This document shows, one piece after another, positions 36,856 through 45,906 of a stretch of 64,000 bases of DNA. A program made the position numbers and the translations under genes. The stretch's first letter is position 1, and every line of letters starts with the position of its first letter. The stretch lies in assembly GCA_965215385.1 (NCBI GenBank), contig OZ244059.1, positions 2,170,001 to 2,234,000 of the forward strand, read 5' to 3'. The notes under the pieces were generated by a model. The model was not told the DNA's origin. It saw nothing but the letters and a program-made list of their open reading frames with translations, and made no database searches. The DNA comes from JAPORY01 sp965215385. GTDB taxonomy: Bacteria > Pseudomonadota > Alphaproteobacteria > Rhodobacterales > Rhodobacteraceae.

Positions 36856-37971
36856 ATGTCGTATTTTATTGGCTCAAACATCTATCGCAGCTCGACCTAT
36901 GGTGCTTGGCATCCCCTGCGCATACCCCGGGTATCAACGGTTATGGACTTGGCCCGTGCACTTGGTTGGCTGACAAACAAACAATACATTACCTCACCGC
37001 GAGCGAAGCCTGCAGCTTTGATCCAATGGCACAATCCAGAATATATTGAAGCACTGCAGCAAGCCGAGGCAGAGCAAAGCGTGAGCCAAGCGGTGCGTCG
37101 GCAATTTAACATCGGTACCGTTTCAAACCCAGTTTTCGCAGAGGTATTTCGTCGCCCGGCCACCGCCGCAGGCGGATCGATTCTGGCGGGCGAACTATTA
37201 GCAAGATCTGGGATAGTTTATAATCCAGCCGGCGGAACGCATCACGGGCTGCCAGCAAGAGCCAACGGCTTTTGCTACTTGAATGATCCCGTACTCGCGA
37301 TGTTATCAATGCGTCGAAATGGGGTACAAAGGATTGCTTACATCGACATCGATGCGCATCATCCCGACGGCGTTGAAGTTGGCTTCGCGGGAGACGCAAA
37401 TTGCCTGATGATCTCAGTCCATGAGGAAAATCTTTGGCCAAAAACTGGGGGTCTACACGATAACGCTGGCGGCAGTGCCTTCAACCTACCGGTTCCGTGT
37501 GGCTTCAACGACACCGAAATGGCGTATGTCCGCGAGGAACTGATCCTTCCAAAAGTTGCATCGTTTCAGCCAGAAGCGATCGTTTTGCAATGCGGTGCTG
37601 ACGGTGTCCTTGATGACCCCCTCTCGCATCTTTCTCTATCGAATAACGCACATTGGGATATTGTCCGAGCCCTACGACCGCTATCGTCGAGATTCTTGGT
37701 CCTAGGTGGTGGTGGATACAATCCTTGGACTGTCGGACGACTGTGGACCGGGGTCTGGGGTATTCTGAACGGTTACGAGCCGCCAACCGACTTGCCAGCT
37801 GCGGCACAAGAAGTTTTGCGCCAAGTAACCTTTAGAAAGAGTCGTCAGGGCAAGAATCCTAAAGAAAAATGGTGGAAGACTCTCAGGGACGACGGTGAGA
37901 ATGGACCGTTGCGGACGGAAATTCGCGAGCGCATCGAAGTATTACAATCACGAAAGCATCTTGGACAGTAA
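36856..37971 (+). CDS. AcuC-type histone-deacetylase-family protein
   Basis: 371 aa. Motifs in order: GSNIYRSSTYGAWHPLRIPR at the N-terminus, GGTHHGLPARANGFCYLNDP (active-site histidines), RIAYIDIDAHHPDGVEVGFA (zinc ligands), CGADGVLDDPLSHL (zinc Asp) and LGGGGYNPWTVGRLW with the catalytic region. Class I-like AcuC proteins deacetylate acetyl-CoA synthetase in Bacillus; role here is inferred. It differs from the class II-type enzyme at 22507-23427, so the organism has at least two. No operon partner is evident. Confidence 0.85.
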   Translation: MSYFIGSNIYRSSTYGAWHPLRIPRVSTVMDLARALGWLTNKQYITSPRAKPAALIQWHNPEYIEALQQAEAEQSVSQAVRRQFNIGTVSNPVFAEVFRRPATAAGGSILAGELLARSGIVYNPAGGTHHGLPARANGFCYLNDPVLAMLSMRRNGVQRIAYIDIDAHHPDGVEVGFAGDANCLMISVHEENLWPKTGGLHDNAGGSAFNLPVPCGFNDTEMAYVREELILPKVASFQPEAIVLQCGADGVLDDPLSHLSLSNNAHWDIVRALRPLSSRFLVLGGGGYNPWTVGRLWTGVWGILNGYEPPTDLPAAAQEVLRQVTFRKSRQGKNPKEKWWKTLRDDGENGPLRTEIRERIEVLQSRKHLGQ

Positions 37972-38241
37972 GCGATTACTGCTGCCGTTCGGTCTTGTTG
38001 ATGGCGGCGGTTTGTTCATCGTGATTTTATCTTGCTGTAGCGTGAGGGCATTGCATCGGCGATTAGTTGGCGCAATCGTTGCCTCTAGGAATTTGCGGTC
38101 TCGAGGATGTGTCGCAACGACAGCTATGGCTTTGGGCATCAATATTCTCGAAAGACTTTGATGATCAGGTCTGTCTGGAGTCCTCAGGAAGACTCCGCCA
38201 AGAGTTCGACAACGACATTCAAGCAAGGTACTGACGGGCGG
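37972..38241. other. Short intergenic, nothing recognised
   Basis: Between convergent genes. No clear terminator or RNA seen. Confidence 0.3.
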
Positions 38242-39495
38242 TCAGGCAACCAGAGTATTGTCAGATACGCTCTCTATTCGCGCCAGCACAATACTTCTTG
38301 GTATCTGTGGGCGTGCGAAACTTACGCGGGCAAATTGTTCGGTCCGACCGTGGCCTGGTGTTTCCATCAAGACTCGATGCCCCGTGCCAACCTGTCTGGC
38401 AAGGTAGCGGTCTGCAGCCTGCTTTCCGGCCGCTCGTAAGTAATGGGCACGACGCTTAATCTCTGCCGGATCGACTTGCGGCATTCTGGCGGCAGCAGTA
38501 CCGTGCCGAACACTGTAGGGAAATACGTGCAGCCAAGTGAGTTCGCACTCCTTGACAAGGCTGACCGTTCTTTCGAACTGCGACTCATTTTCAGTCGGAA
38601 ATCCGACAATAAGGTCAGCACCAAAAACTGTCTCTGGCCGCGATTGCCGCACCGCGTGACAGAAATGTAGCACATCGGTCCGCGAGTGACGTCGTTTCAT
38701 CCGCTTGAGAATCAAATCATCTCCGTGCTGAACCGAGAGATGAAAGTGCGGCATCAACCGGGGTTCGGTGGCGATCGTCTCCATGAGTTGCGCATCGACC
38801 TCGACGGGGTCAAGTGACGATAGGCGCAACCGTGGAAGATCAGGAACTTGACGCAAGATCAAATGAACCAAGTCACCGAGCTTTGCACAGTTACCCGTCT
38901 CCTCTTGCCAAGCAGTCAAGTCTACGCCCGTCAACACCACCTCAAGAAACCCTTGATTAACAGCGTGTTGAACATGCTCGACGACTTCGCGTGACGGCAT
39001 TGATCGCGAGTTACCGCGCCCAAATGGGATAACACAAAATGTGCAACGATGGTCACAACCGTTTTGCACCTGAACGTAAGCGCGTGATCTTGGTCCATGC
39101 GTATCAACAGTGGGGCAGTAGATTTCAGCTTGTGACATGATATCATCAACCTGAATCCGATCAGTTTCGGTCGGTTTCTTAGTCGCTAGGTGGTGCCAGA
39201 ACTCTTCGGTCATCTTGTTGGCATTTCCGACAACAAGGTCAACTTCGGGCATTGCCGCGAAAGTGCGCGGCTCGATTTGCGCAGCGCAACCGGTAACAAC
39301 AAGAGTAGCGCTCGGATGATCGCGCCGCAGTCTACGAATTTCTTGACGGGCTTTGCGGGTCGCTTCCTTGGTTACGGCACAGCTATTCAATACAACAAGG
39401 TCATTGAGGTTGTTTTGCTCGGCCAAATGCCGCATCGCCGCAGTTTCATAGGCGTTTAAGCGGCAGCCGTGAGTAGAAAAGGCCGTGTTGCTCAT
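38242..39495 (-). CDS. mtaB: tRNA t6A methylthiotransferase
   Basis: 417 aa from ATG 39495, which overlaps the dapF stop by ATGA. Radical-SAM enzyme adding a methylthio group to t6A37 of tRNA. The N-terminal UPF0004 domain has three cluster cysteines (STHGCRLNAYE, VVLNSCAVTKEA, VVTGCAAQI), the radical-SAM motif is GCDHRCTFCVIPFGRGNSRS (CxxxCxxC), and later VFGADLIVGFPTENESQF is conserved. The TRAM-like C-terminus is short. Pairing dapF-mtaB is standard in alphaproteobacteria (usually followed by ftsY, not seen here). Confidence 0.92.
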   Translation of the reverse strand: MSNTAFSTHGCRLNAYETAAMRHLAEQNNLNDLVVLNSCAVTKEATRKARQEIRRLRRDHPSATLVVTGCAAQIEPRTFAAMPEVDLVVGNANKMTEEFWHHLATKKPTETDRIQVDDIMSQAEIYCPTVDTHGPRSRAYVQVQNGCDHRCTFCVIPFGRGNSRSMPSREVVEHVQHAVNQGFLEVVLTGVDLTAWQEETGNCAKLGDLVHLILRQVPDLPRLRLSSLDPVEVDAQLMETIATEPRLMPHFHLSVQHGDDLILKRMKRRHSRTDVLHFCHAVRQSRPETVFGADLIVGFPTENESQFERTVSLVKECELTWLHVFPYSVRHGTAAARMPQVDPAEIKRRAHYLRAAGKQAADRYLARQVGTGHRVLMETPGHGRTEQFARVSFARPQIPRSIVLARIESVSDNTLVA

Positions 39496-40322
39496 GACCA
39501 ACTCGCAATAAATTGTGGCGTTAGTTCGCCGTTGAATACGTACGCTGTCTGACCCGTCTGCCAGACCCCATCGTCGGCCCATTCAATCCAGAGGGGGCCG
39601 CCATCCAACTCAACCTCAGTTTTTTGTTCGGTCAGCCCGCGCCGGGCCGCTGAAACTGTAACCGCACAGGCTGAGGAACCCGACGCGAGCGTCGTACCAA
39701 CTCCGCGTTCCCAAACTCGGGCCCGAATTTTGGTGCGACTAATGATTTGCGCCACCTGAACATTGGTGCGTTGCGGAAACAATTCATGGTACTCAATGCG
39801 CGGCCCGAGGGTCTCAATTTCGACGGTTTCGATATTTGGAACAAAAAATGTGCAGTGTGGATTACCAAAGCTGACGGCAGCAGGATCACCTGCAAGTGGC
39901 AAATGTAGAGTGTCAACGCCATGACTCAAGGGGACATCGCGCCAATCAAACAGTGGCTTTCCCATATTGACGGATGTTAGTTGGCTCCCCGCATCGCGAG
40001 CTACTAGCTTGCCCTGCGGTGTCTTGAGTTCGATTTGTTTGTCCCCTTTCTCGTCCATCAAGTATCGTGCGATGCAACGCGTTGCATTTCCGCACGTTGC
40101 CGATGTCGACCCATCGTGATTGTAAAAAATAAGTTTTCGCTCCGATGAGGTCCCCGAGATGACGGCTAACTGATCAAAGCCGATACCGCGACGGCGGTCG
40201 GCCATCGCCACGATGAGTTGGGTGGGTAATGAAATCTCGTTATTACGCGCATCAATAACGACAAAATCATTACCGAGCCCATGCATTTTCATGAAGGGAT
40301 ATTTGTTTATTACCGTCGTCAT
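39492..40322 (-). CDS. dapF: Diaminopimelate epimerase (altered second Cys motif)
   Basis: 276 aa. Interconverts LL- and meso-diaminopimelate for lysine and peptidoglycan. FMKMHGLGNDFVVIDARNNE, DGSTSATCGNATRCIARY (first catalytic Cys) and FGNPHCTFFV are as expected. The second catalytic motif, normally ERGxGxTxACGTGACA, reads VWERGVGTTLASGSSACAVT: the cysteine that acts as the second acid-base is Ser, although a Cys follows five residues later (as in the normal GAC). Length and remaining motifs are normal. The substitution needs checking against close relatives before calling loss of function. Confidence 0.88.
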   Translation of the reverse strand: MTTVINKYPFMKMHGLGNDFVVIDARNNEISLPTQLIVAMADRRRGIGFDQLAVISGTSSERKLIFYNHDGSTSATCGNATRCIARYLMDEKGDKQIELKTPQGKLVARDAGSQLTSVNMGKPLFDWRDVPLSHGVDTLHLPLAGDPAAVSFGNPHCTFFVPNIETVEIETLGPRIEYHELFPQRTNVQVAQIISRTKIRARVWERGVGTTLASGSSACAVTVSAARRGLTEQKTEVELDGGPLWIEWADDGVWQTGQTAYVFNGELTPQFIASWS

Positions 40323-40598
40323 CTATCGCTGAGTCTTAATTCAAAAGTTAGGCAAGCGTTACTGTACGGTTATCGCTGAGGTCTGAAACGGCAAATTCTA
40401 CTTTGTCCGCTTTCGGGAATCAGCAATAAAGTTATTTGCCTTTTTGTCTTTATTCAATTACGTCCGTCACAACGGTTGTCAAAACCGCTGTTGATACCCC
40501 ACTGGTAATTATCTTGACGGGTCATAATTGATTGCTACGTGACAGATTTTTAGCTAGATGGTTGGGTCAGATATTCGACAACTTACTCCCGCGACAAG
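40323..40598. other. Intergenic between dapF and tRNA-Lys
   Basis: Contains the dapF promoter and the tRNA-Lys promoter in principle; I cannot mark boxes with confidence. Nothing else seen. Confidence 0.3.
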
Positions 40599-40671
40599 GG
40601 GCCGTTAGCTCAGTTGGTAGAGCAACTGACTTTTAATCAGTAGGTCGCAGGTTCGAATCCTGCACGGCTCA
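40599..40671 (+). tRNA. tRNA-Lys (TTT)
   Basis: 73 nt cloverleaf: acceptor GGGCCGT/ACGGCTC, D arm GCTC/GAGC, anticodon stem ACTGA/TCAGT around CTTTTAA (anticodon TTT), T arm GCAGG TTCGAAT CCTGC, discriminator A. CCA is encoded at 40672-40674. A Fic/Xre accessory pair lies just downstream. Confidence 0.96.
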
Positions 40672-40889
40672 CCATCCTCGAACAGAGGATTTGGTACCAC
40701 TAATTGCTTATGATCTTGTGCTGTAGCAGCAAAATTGCAGAAGATGTCTCACCGGATCATCAAATGGTGTGGAACGACTCCTCTCGGCTGACCGTCGGGG
40801 TTCAAACACTTGAACGGCCGATTCGCCAAGGCGATCAAAGTGCCCAACAAGCTACTTTTCCTGTAACAAAATGATAAATGGGTAGCTTG

Positions 40890-41489
40890 CTACTGCGCGA
40901 TCTTGCACGTGAACTCTACCAACGGCCTAAAATCGTTGTCGTCCGCAGCCCGAAGTGCCGCAATGTAACGTGCGCGGTGGCCGCAGTCAGCGGCCAAAGT
41001 TTCGTTGTCTGACCAGTCGAGAAAGATATCTGGATTCAACGTGGCGAGGTAAGCATCAGCCACGATCCGAGCCCAGCGACCGTTTCCGTTCGCGAAGGGA
41101 TGAACCCAGACCAGCTTGTGGTGGAAGCGTGCGGTGGCTTCCATCGGCTCGTAGGTGGCGTTCTCGCGCCAGTATCGGGCATCAACGAGGCAGGTGTGCA
41201 CTTCGGCCGAGATTTGCCAGACTGGTACGCCGATGTTCTTTTCTTTCAGGCGATAGACGCCCGCCCAATCCCAGACCTCGCCGAATAGTCGCTTGTGGAC
41301 CACACGGGCGGCATCTTCGGTTAGAAGATCGAAGGACCTAGGCCGCCGCTCCAGCCAGGTCAGTCCTTCTATGATGTTTTCACCCTCCAGTTCGTTCAAC
41401 TCACCACGCGTGGTAATGTGCTTGGCCTTGAGGCCAAGAAGCTCGTCCGGCGTCAGAGGGGTCGCGCCGGTCGGTTCGTGCAGTTCCAC
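40890..41489 (-). CDS. Fic-domain protein (mobile mystery protein B type)
   Basis: 199 aa from GTG 41489, chosen because GGAGG lies 5 bases upstream and the partner gene's stop is 3 bases away; longer starts run into the partner. The Fic catalytic motif HPFANGNGRWARIVADAYLA (HPFxxGNGR) is intact near residue 130, with the upstream helix LFGEVWDWAGVYRLKEKNIG typical of this group. Fic enzymes transfer AMP or other phosphate-containing groups to protein side chains. An inhibitory S/T-xxxE(G/N) helix may be present early as ELNELEGENIIEGL. Paired with an Xre-type gene, as is usual for mobile mystery A/B pairs. Confidence 0.88.
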   Translation of the reverse strand: MELHEPTGATPLTPDELLGLKAKHITTRGELNELEGENIIEGLTWLERRPRSFDLLTEDAARVVHKRLFGEVWDWAGVYRLKEKNIGVPVWQISAEVHTCLVDARYWRENATYEPMEATARFHHKLVWVHPFANGNGRWARIVADAYLATLNPDIFLDWSDNETLAADCGHRARYIAALRAADDNDFRPLVEFTCKIAQ

Positions 41490-41491
41490 GG

Positions 41492-41953
41492 TTACCTCCA
41501 GAAATCCCGCGGCATCTCGCGGGTAATTTCGCCAGCCAGTTCCTCGATCATCTCTTTTTGGCTGCGTAAGCCCGTGGACTGCTCTTCCAAAGCCATATGT
41601 GCGCGGACGCGCTGGATGATGCGTCTGGCCTTCTTGCAAGCCTGGGCCATGACAATCTCTTCGACTGTCCCATCGCGCGGAACAATGGCATAGACCAACT
41701 TACCACCCATAGCCTCGGCCATCTTGTTAAGCTGGTTCAATGAGATGGTTCCGGCCTGTTCGCTCTGGATTGAGCTATAGACGCTGTTGCGGGACACACC
41801 CAACCGCTTAGCCATAACAGGTGCGCTCATGCCGATTGCTTCCTGGAAGGTCGCGATCCAGCCTCCAATTGGCCTAGCAAAGGCTTGGGCCGTCAGTTTG
41901 GCATTATTAATCTTGGTTTTGGCTTGGCGCTGTTTTGCGTGTGAGACGGACAT
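41492..41953 (-). CDS. Xre-type regulator (mobile mystery protein A type)
   Basis: 153 aa. N-terminus QRQAKTKINNAKLTAQAFA and GWIATFQEAIGMSAPVMAKR, then helix-turn-helix RLGVSRNSVYSSIQSEQAGT and LNQLNKMAEAMGGKLVYAIV-PRDG, a combination specific to mobile mystery protein A. It probably represses the pair and may neutralise the Fic partner. Directly upstream of and nearly touching the Fic gene, so co-transcribed. Confidence 0.85.
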   Translation of the reverse strand: MSVSHAKQRQAKTKINNAKLTAQAFARPIGGWIATFQEAIGMSAPVMAKRLGVSRNSVYSSIQSEQAGTISLNQLNKMAEAMGGKLVYAIVPRDGTVEEIVMAQACKKARRIIQRVRAHMALEEQSTGLRSQKEMIEELAGEITREMPRDFWR

Positions 41954-42147
41954 ATGCTAACCTCTGGAATTGCGAATCAACAACTGTTGTAATACTTAGA
42001 TATTGCGAAACACTACAATTTGCAATATAATAATATGGCAAAAAAAAGTATGCGAATCTATAGCATAACAATCTGCCGTAGGCATAATCAAAACCCATCC
42101 TGCTGTGTACGACTTTGTTCCCTTGGATCCGCATGCTGGGCTAGAAC
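41954..42147. other. Promoter region of the Fic pair
   Basis: AT-rich stretch with several TATAAT-like elements on the minus strand (for example around 42020-42035), likely carrying the promoter. No gene. Confidence 0.3.
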
Positions 42148-42561
42148 TCACTCTGATCGCAATACGTCACCATTTGAGGCGTGAGATGTCGACACGTCGA
42201 TGATGCGCTCAATCACTTTTTCTATAGTTGCAATTCATAGCGAGTTTGCCAGGGTCCAGGCCATATTCCGCGACAAAACCGCGAGGTTGACCTAGATCAA
42301 GTGGTTTAGGTACGGGGCGCAAAGCGGTCGGATCAGATTCAGCTACTGCTGCCCGATCAATCATGGCAGTCGAGACCCTTCGTCCCATTCGAGTTCTCTG
42401 GCTCTTGCTGCTGGGTTTGGATCGCGCCGCGGGACCGATGCCTAAATTGTCTTCAAGCTGCTGTGCAAATTCTGGATTTCGGGATGCGTGTTTTTCGATT
42501 GCCGCTGCTAGTCGCAGATTTCCGGACTTCGAAATATTTTCGCCATCTCAAAATGGCGCTG
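42148..42561 (-). pseudogene. Alphaproteobacterial conserved small protein, frameshifted
   Basis: Three minus-strand segments join into one protein: MAKIFRSP near 42550, then GNLRLAAAIEKHASRNPEFA, QQLEDNLGIGP, an Arg/Ser-rich linker, PRGFVAEYGLDPGKLAMN, then (shifted) KVIERIIDVSTSHASNGDVL and stop at 42148-42150. The end pattern (VAE-x-G-x-DP-x-KLAM, then E-R-I-I-D-x-V) is one I recognise from short uncharacterised alphaproteobacterial proteins. Two frameshifts break it. Confidence 0.5.
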
Positions 42562-43203
42562 ATTTTCAAATTTGCAAGAATTCCTTCGGGACTTCGTACA
42601 ACAGATTGAATTAAACCCCATCATCCTCATTCTTAGCTTGGCGCCAAGCCAAAAGAGATTGCCGAAAATAGATTGCACCAGAGAAAATGCTGTTTTCCGA
42701 ATTTTTCATACGATTAGGGCAATTTTCTCTGATCCCGATGTCAACATCTCTGAGTCTGCCGGGGCTCATATTGAGTTCCACTGTTCCATTTCCAATCGAT
42801 TGATTAGCTCTTTTGCAAAGTCGAAGTTGCGTGCCGCCAACTCACCGGTCCCATTTTTCTACCTGAGGGCTCTGCGCTCCGGTTGAAACTCAGTTGCGGC
42901 AGCAATTAGATTGGCCTGTCGTACCAGAGTGTCAAGGATAGGAAGATCGCCACGGCGGTGGTCACGGGATACGTTCACATAAATCGGCATGAATCGTGCT
43001 GGCTTCCTCATACTTGGTGATGAAAGATCCCAATCGGCTCAATGTCTTCGCCGTCGAGTCGATCTATCTTTCCTAATGCAAGCGTTTGCGGAAAACCTAT
43101 TTTGGGCAATACATAGAGGTATTCTGGACATTAGAATGACCAAGACTAATTCGCATCGCTTTGCGACTTGTTAAGGAGATAAAAAAGTATATCAGTTACG
43201 AGA
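42562..43203. other. Intergenic, nothing firm
   Basis: No supported gene. An AAGGAG at 43172-43177 is too far from the ATG at 43204 to serve it. Confidence 0.3.
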
Positions 43204-43545
43204 ATGGTCATTCAAAAAGGAATCCTGATCGTGGACGACGAAGACGACGAAGATTATGAAACTCTGCTTTTGGAACTTTGTCTGTGTGACCGTGACCCAG
43301 ACGATCCCGACGTCAGGGATGAAACGCAGCGTGCACTTGCGCTGAGTATACACTATCAGATTGAATTGACGGGTTGTCTCTATAAACTTGCGGAAGCTTT
43401 TGATCGTCTCGTCAAAAAGGACCTCAACAAAAGAGCTGCAGGGGATTTATTAAAAACATACCGGCTGGTGAAGGCTTCCGAGGGCGAGGGGAACTTGCCG
43501 GAAAGAACCGATGCGACAAAGCTTCCTAAGCTGTGGCTGAACTAA
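43204..43545 (+). CDS. Small acidic hypothetical protein
   Basis: 113 aa from ATG 43204; GTG 43231, preceded by AAGGA at 8 bases, is a good alternative and would give 104 aa beginning VDDEDDEDYETLLLELCLCD. The first third is strongly acidic, followed by helical ALALSIHYQIELTGCLYKLA, EAFDRLVKKDLNKRAAGDLL and a basic-to-neutral tail. No recognised domain. It lies downstream of the catabolic operon, on the opposite strand. A small cytosolic protein of unknown role. Confidence 0.5.
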   Translation: MVIQKGILIVDDEDDEDYETLLLELCLCDRDPDDPDVRDETQRALALSIHYQIELTGCLYKLAEAFDRLVKKDLNKRAAGDLLKTYRLVKASEGEGNLPERTDATKLPKLWLN

Positions 43546-43645
43546 TCACGTGTTTAGAGTCGCCAAGCTGACTTTTGCCGCTCGCAAAAGCAACGATCAC
43601 AAAAACCGTGGTAGCTAAGTCGTTCGAAGGCGCGGGCTTTTCCGC

Positions 43646-44674
43646 TCATTTCTTAGCGGTGCTTTCATAGCGACCAGCGGCAAGGTCTTGAGCTACCGAG
43701 ATCAGAGACCTTGGAACTTTTATGCCGCTTTCATGAGCGTTGGACAAAGCTTGTTGTCGGCGCGAACCGGGTAAACGAGCTCCTTCCTGCGACGCGATAA
43801 TTTCCAATAGTCGCTCAAGGCGAGCGATAAAGGTGTGTTCAGAGGCCGGGCGAATAGCAATGAGCACCTGACCAACCCTGGGCGGTGACCCTTCGGCGTC
43901 AAAGAACGAACTCGCCTCGACACTCAGAGCGCTCTCCGAAAAAACGGCCGCCAATACTTCGACCATAAGTGCAAGCCCTGTCCCTTTGGCCCCACCAATC
44001 GGAATCATGGATCCGGCCAAAGCGTCATCAGGATCGGAAGTGGGATTGCCGTGGCAATCTAGTGCCCAACCCAGTGGTATTCTGCCACCCAATTTCTTCG
44101 CCGCCATTACTTTCCCGCGAGCCACCCGAGACAACGATAAATCAATAACCAAAGGCTGCGAGCCACAGCGCGGCGCCGAGAAGGCAATAGGGTTGGTCCC
44201 AAACACAGCATCACGGCTGCCCCAAGGCGCGATCGCCTTCGGCGTGTTGGCAAACATTAAACCAATTAAGCCGGCGGCCGCGACTCGTTCGACCTGGAAG
44301 GACAAAGTTCCGCAATGATGCGAGTTGCCAATCGCCATGATGCAAATCCCCAACTCTTGAGCAACCGGCAATCCCCGCGTCAGAGCAGCGTCAATCGCCG
44401 GATGAGCAAAACCAAAATCCGCGTCGACATAAAGCGACGCCGCCCCGCGGGAAACCACCGAAATGTTGGCGTTAACATTGATCCTTTGGCTGCGAACCTG
44501 CTCAATATAGTCAGTGAGGCGAATGATCCCGTGGCCAACCTGTCCTTCGGCTTCGGCCGTAACCAGAGCCGTGGCAACCGAAGTCGCTACCGAGCGCGGC
44601 ACATCAGCACGAATGAGCGCCGAGGAAACGAGTTCAACCGCGTGAGTGAACGAAATTGTAAGCGTATCAGTCAG
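43646..44674 (-). CDS. comC: Ldh2/MDH-type oxidoreductase, ComC-like (sulfolactate dehydrogenase)
   Basis: Malate/L-lactate dehydrogenase fold using NAD(P): EAEGQVGHGIIRLTDYIEQV, MAIGNSHHCGTLSFQVERVA, FGTNPIAFSAP, ARGKVMAAKKLGGRIPLGWA, and GGAKGTGLALMVEVLAAVFS. Homology begins upstream of the first ATG/GTG: codons for ISFTHAVELVSSALIRAD precede GTG 44602 without any ATG, GTG or TTG, and CTG 44674 is the only plausible start in that extension. In sulfolactate degraders ComC is the (R)-sulfolactate dehydrogenase working with a second dehydrogenase to racemise sulfolactate through sulfopyruvate. Last gene of the operon; role inferred from context. Confidence 0.72.
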   Translation of the reverse strand: MTDTLTISFTHAVELVSSALIRADVPRSVATSVATALVTAEAEGQVGHGIIRLTDYIEQVRSQRINVNANISVVSRGAASLYVDADFGFAHPAIDAALTRGLPVAQELGICIMAIGNSHHCGTLSFQVERVAAAGLIGLMFANTPKAIAPWGSRDAVFGTNPIAFSAPRCGSQPLVIDLSLSRVARGKVMAAKKLGGRIPLGWALDCHGNPTSDPDDALAGSMIPIGGAKGTGLALMVEVLAAVFSESALSVEASSFFDAEGSPPRVGQVLIAIRPASEHTFIARLERLLEIIASQEGARLPGSRRQQALSNAHESGIKVPRSLISVAQDLAAGRYESTAKK

Positions 44675-44716
44675 AGCAGTCCTCGAACAACGCGACGCAA
44701 ATTTGAGTCAAAAGCT

Positions 44717-45895
44717 TCACGCACTGCGATATAGCTTCGTCATCGAGAACTCTCTGTGCCCAAGTGCTTCGGCCGCCGTGTAGCGGCCATTGGCCGTGCG
44801 TTTGATCATCGCAATTAAAACATCGCCCGCTTGATCAATTGTTTGCTCGCGCCGCAAGATCCCGGAGACATCAACATCAATATGTTCGCCCATGGTTCGA
44901 ATCGTCCGAGGATTCGCGGAAATCTTGATGACCGGCACAATTGGGTTACCGACCACATTGCCTTGCCCAGTCGGGAAGGTATGGATCACGGCACCGCCAG
45001 CCGCCATGAGTGTCACACATTCCGCTGCCGCCGAGGAACTATCCATAAAATACAAGCCAGCTCCCGATTGCGGCGGCGCAGCCGGCTCTAAGATATCAAT
45101 GAACTTGGCACTGCGTCCGATTTTCTCAAGATTTCCGAGGGCTTTTTCTTCTATAGTGGTTAACCCACCCTCAATATTCCCTTTCGTCGGCTGACTGTCA
45201 CTTAGATCGTCAGTCTGATGGGCAAAAATGACCTCGTCCTGATAGGCCTTCCACATGTTAAACCAACGCTCGCCGACCGCGTCATTGATTGCACGTTTTT
45301 GACAAATATGCTCCGCCCCCGTAATTTCGGAGGTCTCTCCAAAAAACCCGGTGATGCCAGTTGGCAAGAGCTTGTCATACATGTTGCCAACGGTCGGACA
45401 GGAGCCAAGGCCAGTTGTCGTATCGCTCTCGCCACATTTGGTCGAGATCCAAAGCTCGCTCAGATCGCACTGTTCGCGCTGATACTCACTGGTTTGATGC
45501 ACAAAATCTTTAGCGGCCCAAGAGGCAGCGCGAATAGTTTCAAAGTCGCCCTTTTGTTCAATTGCGAATTCGGCGACTGGTTTTCCCGTCTCACGAATGC
45601 CATCGGCGATGCGCTGTGTCCAACTCGGCTCGATTCCGATCACAACGACGGCGGCAACATTGGGATTGGCACCAGTGCCGATCATTGTGCGAAAGTGTAG
45701 TTCAAGGTCTTCACCGAATTGTAGTCGCCCGTAAGCATGCGGTAGCGCTAATGTACCCTTGACATTGTTGGCCACCGCTTCGCATGCCGCGTTCGAAATA
45801 TCGTCAACGGGCAAAATAATCACGTGGTTGCGAACGCCAACACGGCCGTTTTCTCGCCGATAGGCGTGGATCAAAGAATTTGGAGTTTCTGACAT
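44717..45895 (-). CDS. suyB: Sulfolactate sulfo-lyase, large subunit (UxaA family)
   Basis: 392 aa from ATG 45895. UxaA/SuyB fold: YRRENGRVGVRNHVIILPVD at the N-terminus, LALPHAYGRLQFGEDLELHF, ANPNVAAVVVIGIEPSWTQR, WISTKCGESDTTTGLGSCPT with the metal-binding Cys, GFFGETSEITGAEHICQKRA, MDSSSAAAECVTLMAAGG and VIHTFPTGQGNVVGNPIVPV. With SuyA it splits (R)-3-sulfolactate to pyruvate and sulfite; the alternative is an altronate/galactarate dehydratase. The HpsN gene in the same operon favours sulfolactate. Confidence 0.85.
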   Translation of the reverse strand: MSETPNSLIHAYRRENGRVGVRNHVIILPVDDISNAACEAVANNVKGTLALPHAYGRLQFGEDLELHFRTMIGTGANPNVAAVVVIGIEPSWTQRIADGIRETGKPVAEFAIEQKGDFETIRAASWAAKDFVHQTSEYQREQCDLSELWISTKCGESDTTTGLGSCPTVGNMYDKLLPTGITGFFGETSEITGAEHICQKRAINDAVGERWFNMWKAYQDEVIFAHQTDDLSDSQPTKGNIEGGLTTIEEKALGNLEKIGRSAKFIDILEPAAPPQSGAGLYFMDSSSAAAECVTLMAAGGAVIHTFPTGQGNVVGNPIVPVIKISANPRTIRTMGEHIDVDVSGILRREQTIDQAGDVLIAMIKRTANGRYTAAEALGHREFSMTKLYRSA

Positions 45896-45906
45896 CGTTC
45901 GGTTTC

